64,000 nt of DNA from NCBI GenBank assembly GCA_947258975.1, contig CAMYKK010000006.1:79864-143863 (forward strand), written 5' to 3'. Position 1 is the stretch's first letter. Every line of letters begins with the position of its first letter. Positions 26,541-33,929 of the stretch are shown in pieces. The notes beneath the pieces were generated by a model. That model searched no databases and had not been told where the DNA came from. It worked only from the letters and a program-made list of their open reading frames with translations. The position numbers were made by a program, and so were the translations under genes. Origin of the DNA: an uncultured Gammaproteobacteria bacterium (lineage in GTDB: Bacteria; Pseudomonadota; Gammaproteobacteria; Arenicellales; JAANXG01).

Positions 26541-27701
26541 TCATGGTAACGATAGCGATTTGCCGCGCAGCCGGGCGCTGGCTGCCAACACCGCATTGGT
26601 CACCGGTGCGATTTTCTTTCGCATCAGCGAACCGATGGCGTCAGTTCGTGCGAAGATCGGCCGCACCAGCGGTTCGCCACTGTGAGCCAACAGCAGCATG
26701 TCCCGGAGGTCGGTTGCCGATTCCGGGAGACTGCGGCGCACGGGTGCACCCCGCGGATCATGCGCCTGCACCACGCGATCGATGTATTGCTCCAACTCAG
26801 TGACGCTGTCGAACTCGCGATCATCCGTTCGCAGCGGTGCAAAGTAGTGATACATGGCGTCCAGCAATTCAACCACGACATCTTGATCGAGGGATTTGCA
26901 CAGAACACGTTCACAGGTGTGCAAGAACGCCTGCCCGGGGGCGGATAGCACCCGTAACAATTGCTTTGCCACGGGATCATCGGTGAGCGCCCGTAGCGCG
27001 CCTGTTACAGATTGATAGTCCGCGCGCGCCGGTTGTGGATCGGGCAGATCGTCGGGCATGGTCTGCAGGAACCCCACGTAGTAATGGTTTTTCTGTGCGC
27101 CGCGCCGCCAAATTTCGCGGCGTTGCGCATCACTGATTAAACCCGGCTGCAGGATCAATCGTACGGTGTTGATCAAATTGGCGGGTACTTCTTCGAACGG
27201 TAAATATTCCGTGAGGTATGCGGCCAGTATCGGGCCCATGACGCCATGGACGACGCCTGGGTGTTCCAGCATGTAACGGCCCACCTCCGCGGTTGGCAGC
27301 GTCCACCAGATTCGCGCCGCCAGCTCGTCAGTCAGGCCGGCAGCGCGGGCTACTGCGATCACCGCTTCATCCTCGGCCAACATGAGCAACGGCTCCAGCC
27401 GCTTGTTGCGCATGTCTCCCATGCGCGTCCAGCGCCGCAGGTACACCGGGTAGCCTCTGGGGGATCCCAATGCGTTGGTGGAAAGCATCTCCCGCACCAA
27501 GCGTAGATATTTTTCCGGCGGGCAGTTAGGACTCAGCTCGACCCTGGCGTCGTCGCCGTCGGTCATGCCGTACACACACATGGTCTGCTCATTGATACGG
27601 ATTGCTTGCGCGTTGGCGAGCAATACGTTGAGCTTCAGAGTGTCTTCAGCGCGCAATTCCATCAAGGGTCCGATTGCCTGTGGTACGGTCGAGTCGTGCA
27701 T
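26541..27701 (-). CDS. dsrS: DsrS-like sulfur-oxidation protein
   Basis: Soluble protein of 386 residues from the ATG at 27701. The frame continues upstream through repeat DNA and should not be used. The opening (ELRAEDTLKLNVLLANAQAI ... YGMTDGDDARVELSPNCPPE) and YLRRWTRMGDMRNKRLEPLL resemble proteins annotated DsrS. In Allochromatium-type operons DsrS is the last dsr gene and was proposed to act in post-transcriptional control. Here it stands alone, about 9 kb before dsrA, on the opposite strand, with REP palindromes on both sides. Assignment rests on remembered family pattern. Confidence 0.68.
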   Translation of the reverse strand: MHDSTVPQAIGPLMELRAEDTLKLNVLLANAQAIRINEQTMCVYGMTDGDDARVELSPNCPPEKYLRLVREMLSTNALGSPRGYPVYLRRWTRMGDMRNKRLEPLLMLAEDEAVIAVARAAGLTDELAARIWWTLPTAEVGRYMLEHPGVVHGVMGPILAAYLTEYLPFEEVPANLINTVRLILQPGLISDAQRREIWRRGAQKNHYYVGFLQTMPDDLPDPQPARADYQSVTGALRALTDDPVAKQLLRVLSAPGQAFLHTCERVLCKSLDQDVVVELLDAMYHYFAPLRTDDREFDSVTELEQYIDRVVQAHDPRGAPVRRSLPESATDLRDMLLLAHSGEPLVRPIFARTDAIGSLMRKKIAPVTNAVLAASARLRGKSLSLP

Positions 27702-27816
27702 TGTTGCCGGGTTCGGCGGCAATTGGAACTGGCCCGCAGTTTGCACCAAAGATCCTGGATGATGGCGCAGTACTCGTGCAGCTGAGTCCCCTCCTGTGCT
27801 TGTGCTGCGAGGAGTT

Positions 27817-27907
27817 CCCCTGCCGTGCGGGGACAAGCCCCCTGCTGTGCGGGGACAAGCCCCCTGCTGTGCGGGGACAAGCCCCCTGCTGTGCGGGGAC
27901 AAGCCCC
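27817..27907. repeat. Tandem repeat, about four 22-bp units
   Basis: The unit ccccctgctgtgcggggacaag repeats with an exact 22-bp period; the ggggacaag cores begin at 27829, 27851, 27873 and 27895. Each unit can pair gggg with cccc around acaag, giving a row of small hairpins. The first copy has one substitution (tgccg for tgctg). Confidence 0.9.
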
Positions 27908-27923
27908 GCGGCTGGAACGATGC

Positions 27924-27959
27924 AAAATGGGGGTCAGATTTGAAATCAGACCCCATTTT
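27924..27959. repeat. REP-type hairpin upstream of the dsrS-like gene
   Basis: aaaatgggggtcagattt and aaatcagaccccatttt form an almost perfect inverted repeat. The ends match those of the 26483 palindrome, but the centre (tttgaaa) differs. Confidence 0.8.
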
Positions 27960-28159
27960 CTCACGAGTGAAGGCCAAGCGCAGAGGTGCGAGAGCCAGCT
28001 AGGGGCGGGGTGCCATGGTGCGCTATTCGGACTAGCCCTTTATGGGTATCTGCGCGCTCTGGAGCATCTACCGATTGGGGGTGCTTGTGGCGGCCGGATG
28101 GATGCAATATATTGCGCGCCCTTGGTATTTCGTCCACCACATGCACGAGAGAAAAATTG

Positions 28160-28354
28160 ATGGACAAAATGTATTACGAGACTATCGACAAGTTGGAAAA
28201 GCTGGGCGTTGATCGTGAGTATCTCCAGGGTTGGATCGGTGGTTATCTGGAAAATCCCAAGCGCGAAGAGCAGCGGATTACAGAGGCCTACGAGGCGGGC
28301 TATGAAGATGGCGCCGCGAAAGAGATCAACAGCGCAGAGCGATTCAAGAACTAA
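28160..28354 (+). CDS. Small hypothetical protein
   Basis: Acidic helical protein of 64 residues (MDKMYYETIDKLEKLGVDRE ... EAYEAGYEDGAAKEI). The ATG at 28160 is chosen because upstream sequence in the same frame has repeat-like character. No known domain. It converges on the next gene with 14 bp between stop codons. Confidence 0.6.
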   Translation: MDKMYYETIDKLEKLGVDREYLQGWIGGYLENPKREEQRITEAYEAGYEDGAAKEINSAERFKN

Positions 28355-28368
28355 GTAGTCTCATTTCA

Positions 28369-28977
28369 CTAGTCGGCGCCGACCACCGCCTCTTTTGAGG
28401 TTGGCCGCGGATCGATGTTCGACGTGCCGAACAGATTATCCATTGCGGTGTTGAGATGTTTCACCGCTTCCGGAGCATCCAGGTCAATCACCTGCTGAAT
28501 GACCCACTTGTTGATCTGCGTCATGCCCATCACTGCTTGAATTTTCTCGCCGAGACAACGGCGTGCCTCATAGCCGGGATCACCTCCGGGAAACGGGGTG
28601 TCCGCGTATTCAGAGGCGCGCGCGTTCAATTTCTCGATGTAACCGGAGCGATAATCGCCGTGTCCCATGATGTCCGCGAGATTACGCTGGTAATGGCGGG
28701 CGGTATGTTGCGCCAGCGTGGTAACGAATATCCTGCGTGATTCGTCACTCATCTGCGAAAACGCACGGCGATCCGCCGCGTGCACCAAGAACATCAGGTA
28801 CTCTGCAATCACCGCGGTGCGTTGATCATCCGACTCGTACTCGAAATCCTCAACGTGCAGATTCTTCGCCGCGGCCAGAGCGATCTGCCAGATCCCGTAG
28901 GCAAGGGAGGTCGCGTTGTCCTCCAAGGATCCTTGCCGGTCCCGGTTCCGCCACTTGTCACGGATGCGCGTATTCAT
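28369..28977 (-). CDS. Hypothetical helical protein
   Basis: Soluble protein of 202 residues, mostly alpha-helical, with no signal peptide or membrane span. Recognisable local features are a RIRDKWRNRDRQ basic N-terminus and a DYRSGYIEKLNARASEYADT segment. No family recognised. It appears monocistronic. Confidence 0.6.
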   Translation of the reverse strand: MNTRIRDKWRNRDRQGSLEDNATSLAYGIWQIALAAAKNLHVEDFEYESDDQRTAVIAEYLMFLVHAADRRAFSQMSDESRRIFVTTLAQHTARHYQRNLADIMGHGDYRSGYIEKLNARASEYADTPFPGGDPGYEARRCLGEKIQAVMGMTQINKWVIQQVIDLDAPEAVKHLNTAMDNLFGTSNIDPRPTSKEAVVGAD

Positions 28978-29131
28978 TGTGGTGCGTCAATCGCCTATCA
29001 CTATTAAATGTTTATAACGTCGCCAATTCCCGGTCGGGGCCCGTGCGTCAGGCACTTCAGTGCGATGCATACTAGCCCGCCCATGGACTTCATGCTACTT
29101 TAGCCTGGTATCGACCGGTCTTCTTTTCGCC

Positions 29132-30175
29132 ATGCAATCCAGACTTTGCAATCTCGTCGCCGCGGTCCAGCGAAACTGTGACGTGTCCGATGCCCACTTC
29201 GCGGGGGACTATACCCTGTGCGTGTACCTACTGAAGATGCGGGAGTTTTACCGCTGGAGCAAGGGCCTGCCCCTTGGCGACAGTATCGCAAGCGATGCAG
29301 TGGGGCGGTGGGTGGAACAGCGCGAGGCCTGCTGGGAGGATCTGGAGGACCAGGACTACCTGCCCGTTACCGTTGACGGCATCGATTTTCCAGCCCTGGA
29401 AAGTGAAGCCGTCAATGCGCGGCTTCTGCCCCAAGGGTACGTATATGGCGCCGGACTCGGCCGTTTCGCCAAGCCTTACTTCTTTCTCGCCGAACTGCTC
29501 AATCAAGAACCCCTGCAGGGCTACACCGTGTTGGTGGCCGGGCGTGAATATGCTCGTGAACTGGCAGCGCCTCCTGCCATGGCGCAGGGGAGAAATATTT
29601 TTATTCGCCGTGAATGCCTGCGGCGCATGTTATGGGAGAACGTCGACGAATGGCGCTGGCGAAAACGGGAGAATGCCATGGCCCGCGCGATTGGCTGTTA
29701 CGATTTCGACCGCGACCTGGAACAGGCGTTGGAGAGTATGACCCAGAACGAACTGGAGACCGTTATCCTTCACGAGATCGGTGAGGTGGTGGCAGGGGAG
29801 TTGCTTGGTCACGCGTGGAACGACATGTTGTTGACGGTTTCCCGCACCAGCGCAGAGATGTTGGCGCGGGCGGTGCGCGATCTTCTTGCCGACTGCCTGT
29901 CTTCTTTGCCGGCGTTACTCGACGAAGAGAACCAGGCATCATTGCATTATTATTTCGCCAATTTCAGCCCCGTGCGAAAAGATCTATTTCCATCGCTGGA
30001 GCATGCATACCAGACCTGGCTGAACGACCGCAGTCTAAGACCGCTCAAAGCGGCAGTCAGGGACGGAAAGTCACATTGGTTGGCGGTGGCCGGGCAGATT
30101 GTGGATGCCTATGATCGATATCGCGACCACAGCGCCACGGCGATTGAAAAATTGGTCAACGACAGCCGATTTTAA
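29132..30175 (+). CDS. Sfum_1244 family protein
   Basis: Cytoplasmic protein of 347 residues matching the pattern I associate with the Sfum_1244 family. It opens LVAAVQRNCDVSDAHFAGDY and YLLKMREFYRWSKG, continues with RNIFIRRECLRRMLWENVDEWRWRK, and later shows VILHEIGEVVAGELLGHAW, which contains an HExxE-like segment. The function of the family is unknown. The ATG at 29132 is preferred over a longer frame from 29060 that adds an unrelated hydrophobic leader. Confidence 0.75.
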   Translation: MQSRLCNLVAAVQRNCDVSDAHFAGDYTLCVYLLKMREFYRWSKGLPLGDSIASDAVGRWVEQREACWEDLEDQDYLPVTVDGIDFPALESEAVNARLLPQGYVYGAGLGRFAKPYFFLAELLNQEPLQGYTVLVAGREYARELAAPPAMAQGRNIFIRRECLRRMLWENVDEWRWRKRENAMARAIGCYDFDRDLEQALESMTQNELETVILHEIGEVVAGELLGHAWNDMLLTVSRTSAEMLARAVRDLLADCLSSLPALLDEENQASLHYYFANFSPVRKDLFPSLEHAYQTWLNDRSLRPLKAAVRDGKSHWLAVAGQIVDAYDRYRDHSATAIEKLVNDSRF

Positions 30176-30215
30176 CGCCGGCCGGTACACCGGCCATCCT
30201 CAGATTCTGCCCTGT

Positions 30216-30887
30216 ATGTTGATTAGGATCCCCGCGATATTGAACGTTGAGCAACTGCGTGCGGTGCGCGGCTTGCTGGCGGGCGCAGCCTTTGTCGACG
30301 GCAGTCTGTCAGCGGGGACCGTGGCGCGGCGTGTCAAGTGTAATCAGGAGGTCGATCCCCAGGCTGTCGAAATCGAGCAGTTGCACAACATTCTTATGGG
30401 CAGCCTGGTTCATCACCCGATGTACAAGGCGGCCGCGCTGCCGCATCGCGTGGCCGCCCCTGTTTATGCGCGCTATGGTGAAAATATGGAGTACGGACCG
30501 CATATCGACGATCCGGTGATGGGAGAGGGAACCCGCTTTCGGTCCGATATCGCGGTTACGGTGTTTCTATCGGAGCCCGAATCCTATGCGGGTGGAGAGT
30601 TGGTGGTTACGACTTCATTCGGGGACCAGTATATAAAGTACCCCGCCGGTGACGCGGTGATCTATCCGGCATCCAGCAGCCACCACGTAGCAAAGGTCAC
30701 GAAAGGCGTGCGTCTGGTCGCTGTGACTTGGGTGCAGTCGTTGGTTCGCGATGCCGCCAAGCGGGAGTTGCTGTACGAACTGCATCAAGCCCGCGAGACA
30801 TTGTTGCACCAATCACCCGACGCCGAGGAAACCCGGCATCTGGACACCGCATACGTCAATCTAGTACGCATGTGGGCGGAAGTGTGA
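30216..30887 (+). CDS. PKHD-type Fe(II)-dependent hydroxylase
   Basis: Protein of 223 residues in the PiuC/YbiX family of 2OG-Fe(II) oxygenases. Iron ligands are in YGPHIDDPVMG and SSSHHVAKVTKGVRL, whose arginine is the likely 2OG contact. The closing VTWVQSLVRDAAKRELLYEL is characteristic. PiuC homologues are often linked to iron or siderophore uptake, but no such genes are adjacent here. ATG at 30216 fits the family N-terminus (MLIRIPAILNVEQLRAVRGL). Confidence 0.87.
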   Translation: MLIRIPAILNVEQLRAVRGLLAGAAFVDGSLSAGTVARRVKCNQEVDPQAVEIEQLHNILMGSLVHHPMYKAAALPHRVAAPVYARYGENMEYGPHIDDPVMGEGTRFRSDIAVTVFLSEPESYAGGELVVTTSFGDQYIKYPAGDAVIYPASSSHHVAKVTKGVRLVAVTWVQSLVRDAAKRELLYELHQARETLLHQSPDAEETRHLDTAYVNLVRMWAEV

Positions 30888-30951
30888 GTTGACCGGCGCG
30901 CCCACCATCCAGCGTCAATAGTAAAAACTAACCATAGCGAGAACCACGACG

Positions 30952-31680
30952 ATGGTGATACATGATCGCTCTGCGGAAAAGCTAAGACTCAAGCCCGTCG
31001 ACGACGGCCAATTATCCCGGGAATCCTGGAAAGTGTTTCAAATCATGGCGGAGTTCGTGGAAGGATTTGAAAAATTGTCGGCGATTCGACCGTCGGTGAG
31101 TATTTTCGGTTCCTCCAGACTGACGCCGGACCACCCTTACTATCAATTGGCGGAGCGCATCGCCCGGGAATTGTCGGACGCCGGGTTTTCGGTGATCAGT
31201 GGTGGCGGACCGGGCATCATGGAGGCCGCTAATAAGGGCGCCTTCGAGGGCGGTTCACCGAGCATCGGCCTGAATATCCAATTACCGCGCGAACAGACGG
31301 CCAATAGCTATCAGGATATCTCCCTGGATTTTCACCACTTCTTCAGCCGCAAGGTCATGTTCGTGAAGTACGCCAGTGCGTATGTGGTGTTGCCCGGTGG
31401 GTTCGGCACCCTGGACGAGTTCGCCGAAATACTTACCCTGGTGCAGACCGAAAAGACCCAGCGCATCCCCATTATCCTCGTCGGTGCGGAGTTTTGGCGT
31501 GGATTGTTGGACTGGTTCCGGGAGCGCCTGCTGGGCCTTGGCGCCGTCAGCGCGGGCGACCTCGAGTTATTCCAGGTGTTGGACGAACCCACCGCGATCG
31601 TCGAGGCGATCTTCGCGCACTACAAGGGGCGCAGTTTTCAGCCGTCCACCGAGGAGCGCGAGCGCCTCATGCGCTTGTAG
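30952..31680 (+). CDS. LOG family protein (TIGR00730 Rossmann fold)
   Basis: Protein of 242 residues with the lysine-decarboxylase-like/LOG fold. It shows VISGGGPGIMEAANKGAFEGG and the PGGFGTLDEFAEILTLVQT motif, whose acidic and arginine residues form the nucleotide-monophosphate N-glycosidase site. Such enzymes release ribose-5-phosphate from nucleotides. The bacterial role is usually nucleotide salvage; cytokinin activation is the plant role. Confidence 0.88.
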   Translation: MVIHDRSAEKLRLKPVDDGQLSRESWKVFQIMAEFVEGFEKLSAIRPSVSIFGSSRLTPDHPYYQLAERIARELSDAGFSVISGGGPGIMEAANKGAFEGGSPSIGLNIQLPREQTANSYQDISLDFHHFFSRKVMFVKYASAYVVLPGGFGTLDEFAEILTLVQTEKTQRIPIILVGAEFWRGLLDWFRERLLGLGAVSAGDLELFQVLDEPTAIVEAIFAHYKGRSFQPSTEERERLMRL

Positions 31681-31754
31681 CCCGCCAATCACACCCAGGC
31701 ATCCGGCGCCCACAGCGGCCGTCAACAATATGGGAGCACCTTAAGCTGTGGGGA

Positions 31755-31770
31755 GCGCCTTTATAGGCGC
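31755..31770. repeat. Hairpin in a gggagcgcc-type intergenic repeat
   Basis: GCGCC-TTTATA-GGCGC, preceded by tgtgggga, resembles the gtgggagc hairpins at 60214 and 63793 but has a different stem. It lies about 75 bp after the LOG gene stop. Confidence 0.4.
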
Positions 31771-31822
31771 GATCGTCTCCCTCGCAGCAACCTGCAAGGC
31801 AGGGGGCGAAACCGTAAAAACC

Positions 31823-31862
31823 TGTCAATTCTCATTGACAATCCGCAATATATTGAGATAAT
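31823..31862 (+). promoter_or_regulatory. Sigma-70-like promoter with an overlapping dyad
   Basis: TTGACA (31835-31840), a 16-bp spacer and GATAAT (31857-31862) form a good sigma-70 promoter for the lytic transglycosylase gene. A perfect inverted repeat TGTCAAT-TCTC-ATTGACA (31823-31840) covers the -35 box, so a repressor could bind there. Confidence 0.55.
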
Positions 31863-31928
31863 CATCCTTTATTTTGACCATCAGCCACTAGATATAGGTT
31901 TCGTCCACACACAAGGAGGAGCACATCT

Positions 31929-32615
31929 ATGGTGGTGCAATTCGACTGGCGCTGGTTCAACTGGCTGCTCCCAACCCTGTGCCTGTGGGCCTGGGGCGGC
32001 GCGGTCATCGTCCTGGTGTCATCGGATGCCGGGGACGCGACGTTGTTCAACCGCGTTTTCGGGGTCAATCCGCCCGCGGACACGTCCATGTTGCATGCGG
32101 GGCGACGTAGCGCGACCCGCGATGCCAAACCGCGCATGCCGTACTACGGCGGGCGACTGTTCACGGTGAACTCGCGCTTCCATCCGCTAATAGAAAAGGT
32201 GTCGGCCACCCATAACGTGGACGACGCGCTGGTCAAGGCCATGGTGCAAGCCGAATCAGCGTTCGACTCCGACGCGCTGTCCACACAGGGCGCGCAGGGG
32301 CTGATGCAGGTGTTACCGACCACCGCCGCACGGTACTCTATCGAGAATCTCTTCGACCCGCAGCAGAATCTGCACGCCGGAGTGCGGCATCTAAAACGCC
32401 TGTTAAGGATGTTCAAAGGCGACGTTGCGTTGGCGCTTGCCGCCTATAACGCCGGCGAGAATGCGGTGAAGCGCTTCGACGGGATTCCACCCTATGAGGA
32501 AACCCTGGCCTATGTCGGCAAGGTGTTGGGATTGTGGAAGTTGTACGCGCGGCAGCTCCCGCTCTATCCGCCCACGACCCTGTTATCCCAGTCACAGGTG
32601 GGCAGCTCCGGTTAG
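31929..32615 (+). CDS. Lytic transglycosylase (SLT domain)
   Basis: Envelope murein hydrolase of 228 residues. An N-terminal membrane anchor spans about residues 10-31. The SLT domain covers about 85-200, with catalytic Glu109 in AMVQAESAFDSDAL followed by GLMQVLPTTAARY and the AAYNAGENAVKRFDGIPPYEET motif. A strong AAGGAGGAG site precedes the ATG, and a good promoter with an operator-like dyad lies about 70-100 bp upstream. It converges with the CULT-domain gene. Confidence 0.88.
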   Translation: MVVQFDWRWFNWLLPTLCLWAWGGAVIVLVSSDAGDATLFNRVFGVNPPADTSMLHAGRRSATRDAKPRMPYYGGRLFTVNSRFHPLIEKVSATHNVDDALVKAMVQAESAFDSDALSTQGAQGLMQVLPTTAARYSIENLFDPQQNLHAGVRHLKRLLRMFKGDVALALAAYNAGENAVKRFDGIPPYEETLAYVGKVLGLWKLYARQLPLYPPTTLLSQSQVGSSG

Positions 32616-32633
32616 GCGCAACGCCGCCCGGTC

Positions 32634-33023
32634 TTAATTTCTCCGTTCCAAGCGCAGTAGGTTCGTAATCAATCCGTGGAACGCGGCGCCCTCCAGTTTT
32701 TGGTACACCCATCCCAAGTGCGTGCCACAGCCTGCGCACAACGCTATGCGCCAGGCATAGCCGGGGAACCAGGTGAATTCATCCGTTGCCGCGCCCAGGT
32801 AGGAGCAACCCGGCGCGTCGCGAAAGCAACCGATCTGGTAGGTGACCCGGTGGGGATTGGTGAACGTGTGTTGGTGTGCGCCCTCCATGATGATGCGTTC
32901 GCTCTCCACGGTAATGGGGTAGCTGCATTCGGCGCATACCAGTCGCGGTGTGCGTGGCGCGTCCACGGCGTGCCGAGTTTGTGTTAATTTCGCAGCTTCG
33001 AATTCGGCGGTCCCTTTGAACAT
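32634..33023 (-). CDS. CULT-domain (cereblon-like) protein
   Basis: Protein of 129 residues that is essentially one CULT domain, the thalidomide-binding fold of eukaryotic cereblon. Zinc-ligand cysteines are C30 and C33 (VCAECSY) and C96 and C99 (LCAGCGTH). The three tryptophans that build the aromatic cage are W85, W91 and W105 (EFTWFPGYAWRIALCAGCGT, then HLGW). Bacterial single-domain CULT proteins are known structurally, but their role is unclear; binding of cyclic imides or related metabolites is the usual suggestion. No Lon N-domain or partner gene is adjacent. Confidence 0.85.
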   Translation of the reverse strand: MFKGTAEFEAAKLTQTRHAVDAPRTPRLVCAECSYPITVESERIIMEGAHQHTFTNPHRVTYQIGCFRDAPGCSYLGAATDEFTWFPGYAWRIALCAGCGTHLGWVYQKLEGAAFHGLITNLLRLERRN

Positions 33024-33165
33024 GCTGCCACTCCCGATCTGTTAGCAGTGTGCGGAAAATCAGACAAAACCGGCGCCCAAACAGCGGCATTGTCGTCAGC
33101 GGTCCCGGGTGCTGTCGTATGATCCCATAATGTTGGACGCGGCTGAAGCGCGGGGCCCGCAGATG

Positions 33166-33193
33166 AAAAAAGCCGGCGCAAACGCCGGCTTTT
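33166..33193 (-). terminator. Intrinsic terminator of the 33.2-36.5 kb operon
   Basis: agccggcg-caaa-cgccggct forms an 8-bp stem, followed on the minus strand by a T run (complement of 33166-33170). A T run also follows on the plus strand, so it may act in both directions. It lies about 27 bp after the stop of the last gene of the operon. Confidence 0.85.
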
Positions 33194-33219
33194 CTCGGTT
33201 ACAGATCGCGCGCAAACCG

Positions 33220-33435
33220 TTATCTCCTGGACCCCTTTTCCGCGTGGGCGAGGTCCACCAACCGCGATGACATCTCGTCGTACTTCTCTTTGTGTTGAAA
33301 CAGGGGGTGCCCCTCCTCGCTTACCCAGTACTCCTCGGGTTCAACACCTTTTTTATGCTCGAATTCAATAAATTTTTTCTGCATCTCGAGCATCTGCTCG
33401 ATCAGTTTACGCTTCTCGGTAGCTGCATCGCTCAT
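33220..33435 (-). CDS. Small hypothetical protein, last gene of the TauD/Cas6-like/DsrC-like operon
   Basis: Charged protein of 71 residues from the ATG at 33435 (SDAATEKRKLIEQMLEMQKKF ... YWVSEEGHPLFQHKEKYDEM). The N-terminal half is predicted helical or coiled-coil. No family recognised. It follows the DsrC-like gene by about 110 bp and precedes the terminator. Confidence 0.6.
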   Translation of the reverse strand: MSDAATEKRKLIEQMLEMQKKFIEFEHKKGVEPEEYWVSEEGHPLFQHKEKYDEMSSRLVDLAHAEKGSRR

Positions 33436-33544
33436 CTCAAAAATCCTCAACGTCCAAATACGTGATCTCGAGTCACCCTACCACAGGCGGAAGACAAAAC
33501 GGCATACGCCTTTATGGATAGCCATATTCGCACCGCATCGCGAA

Positions 33545-33883
33545 TCAATAACCGCCTTTGCGGCGCGACTCTGGAAGGCCCGCGATCTTGCCGCCTTGCT
33601 TGCTGGGCATCAGCGGAAACAAGTCATACATCTCCTTGCTGCTGAGTTTTGTGTTCCATAGTTTGCCCACAGCTTTCAAGATTGTGCGCTCATTGGGTTG
33701 ATTGCCGCCCTGGTTGAAATACTCGTCTCGCAGATAGTTGATGACATCCCAGTGTTGATCAGTAAGCTCGATTCCCTCCAGGGACGCTATATGACGAGCG
33801 AGCTCTGCACTCCAATCATCGGCATTGACGAGATGACCGTTGGCGGTGGTCTCTATTGTTTTACCTCGGAACTCTAAGGCCAT
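33545..33883 (-). CDS. Cysteine-free DsrC/TusE-family protein (RspA-type)
   Basis: DsrC-fold protein of 112 residues. It matches DsrC throughout (VNADDWSAELARHIASLEGI, LTDQHWDVINYLRDEYF, LYDLFPLMPS-like end). However, the C-terminal arm reads GGKIAGLPESRRKGGY where true DsrC has CKYAGLPKPTGCV, so both redox cysteines are missing and the protein has no cysteine at all. It therefore cannot carry a trisulfide. Cysteine-free DsrC homologues have been proposed to be regulatory (RspA). The ATG at 33883 has a strong AAGGAG. It belongs to the minus-strand operon divergent from dsrA. Confidence 0.85.
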   Translation of the reverse strand: MALEFRGKTIETTANGHLVNADDWSAELARHIASLEGIELTDQHWDVINYLRDEYFNQGGNQPNERTILKAVGKLWNTKLSSKEMYDLFPLMPSKQGGKIAGLPESRRKGGY

Positions 33884-33929
33884 GGTTTGTCTCCTTAAAA
33901 CTGCTGAGTATCCACATGGGGTTAATGTG

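Larger units (their letters stand above)
27702..28159. other. Non-coding interval holding repeats
   Basis: A 458-bp stretch with no supportable gene. It contains the 22-bp tandem array (27817-27907) and a REP hairpin (27924-27959). Open frames across the array are artefacts of the repeat. Confidence 0.6.

Noticed and set aside
27817..27907. Possible CRISPR array
   Set aside because: Units are contiguous 22-bp copies without unique spacers, so this is a tandem repeat.
27662..28160. Open frames with repeated RGLVPAQQGACPRT or RGQAPCCAGTSP segments
   Set aside because: They are translations of the 22-bp tandem repeat in different frames, not proteins. This includes the apparent N-terminal extension of the dsrS-like gene.
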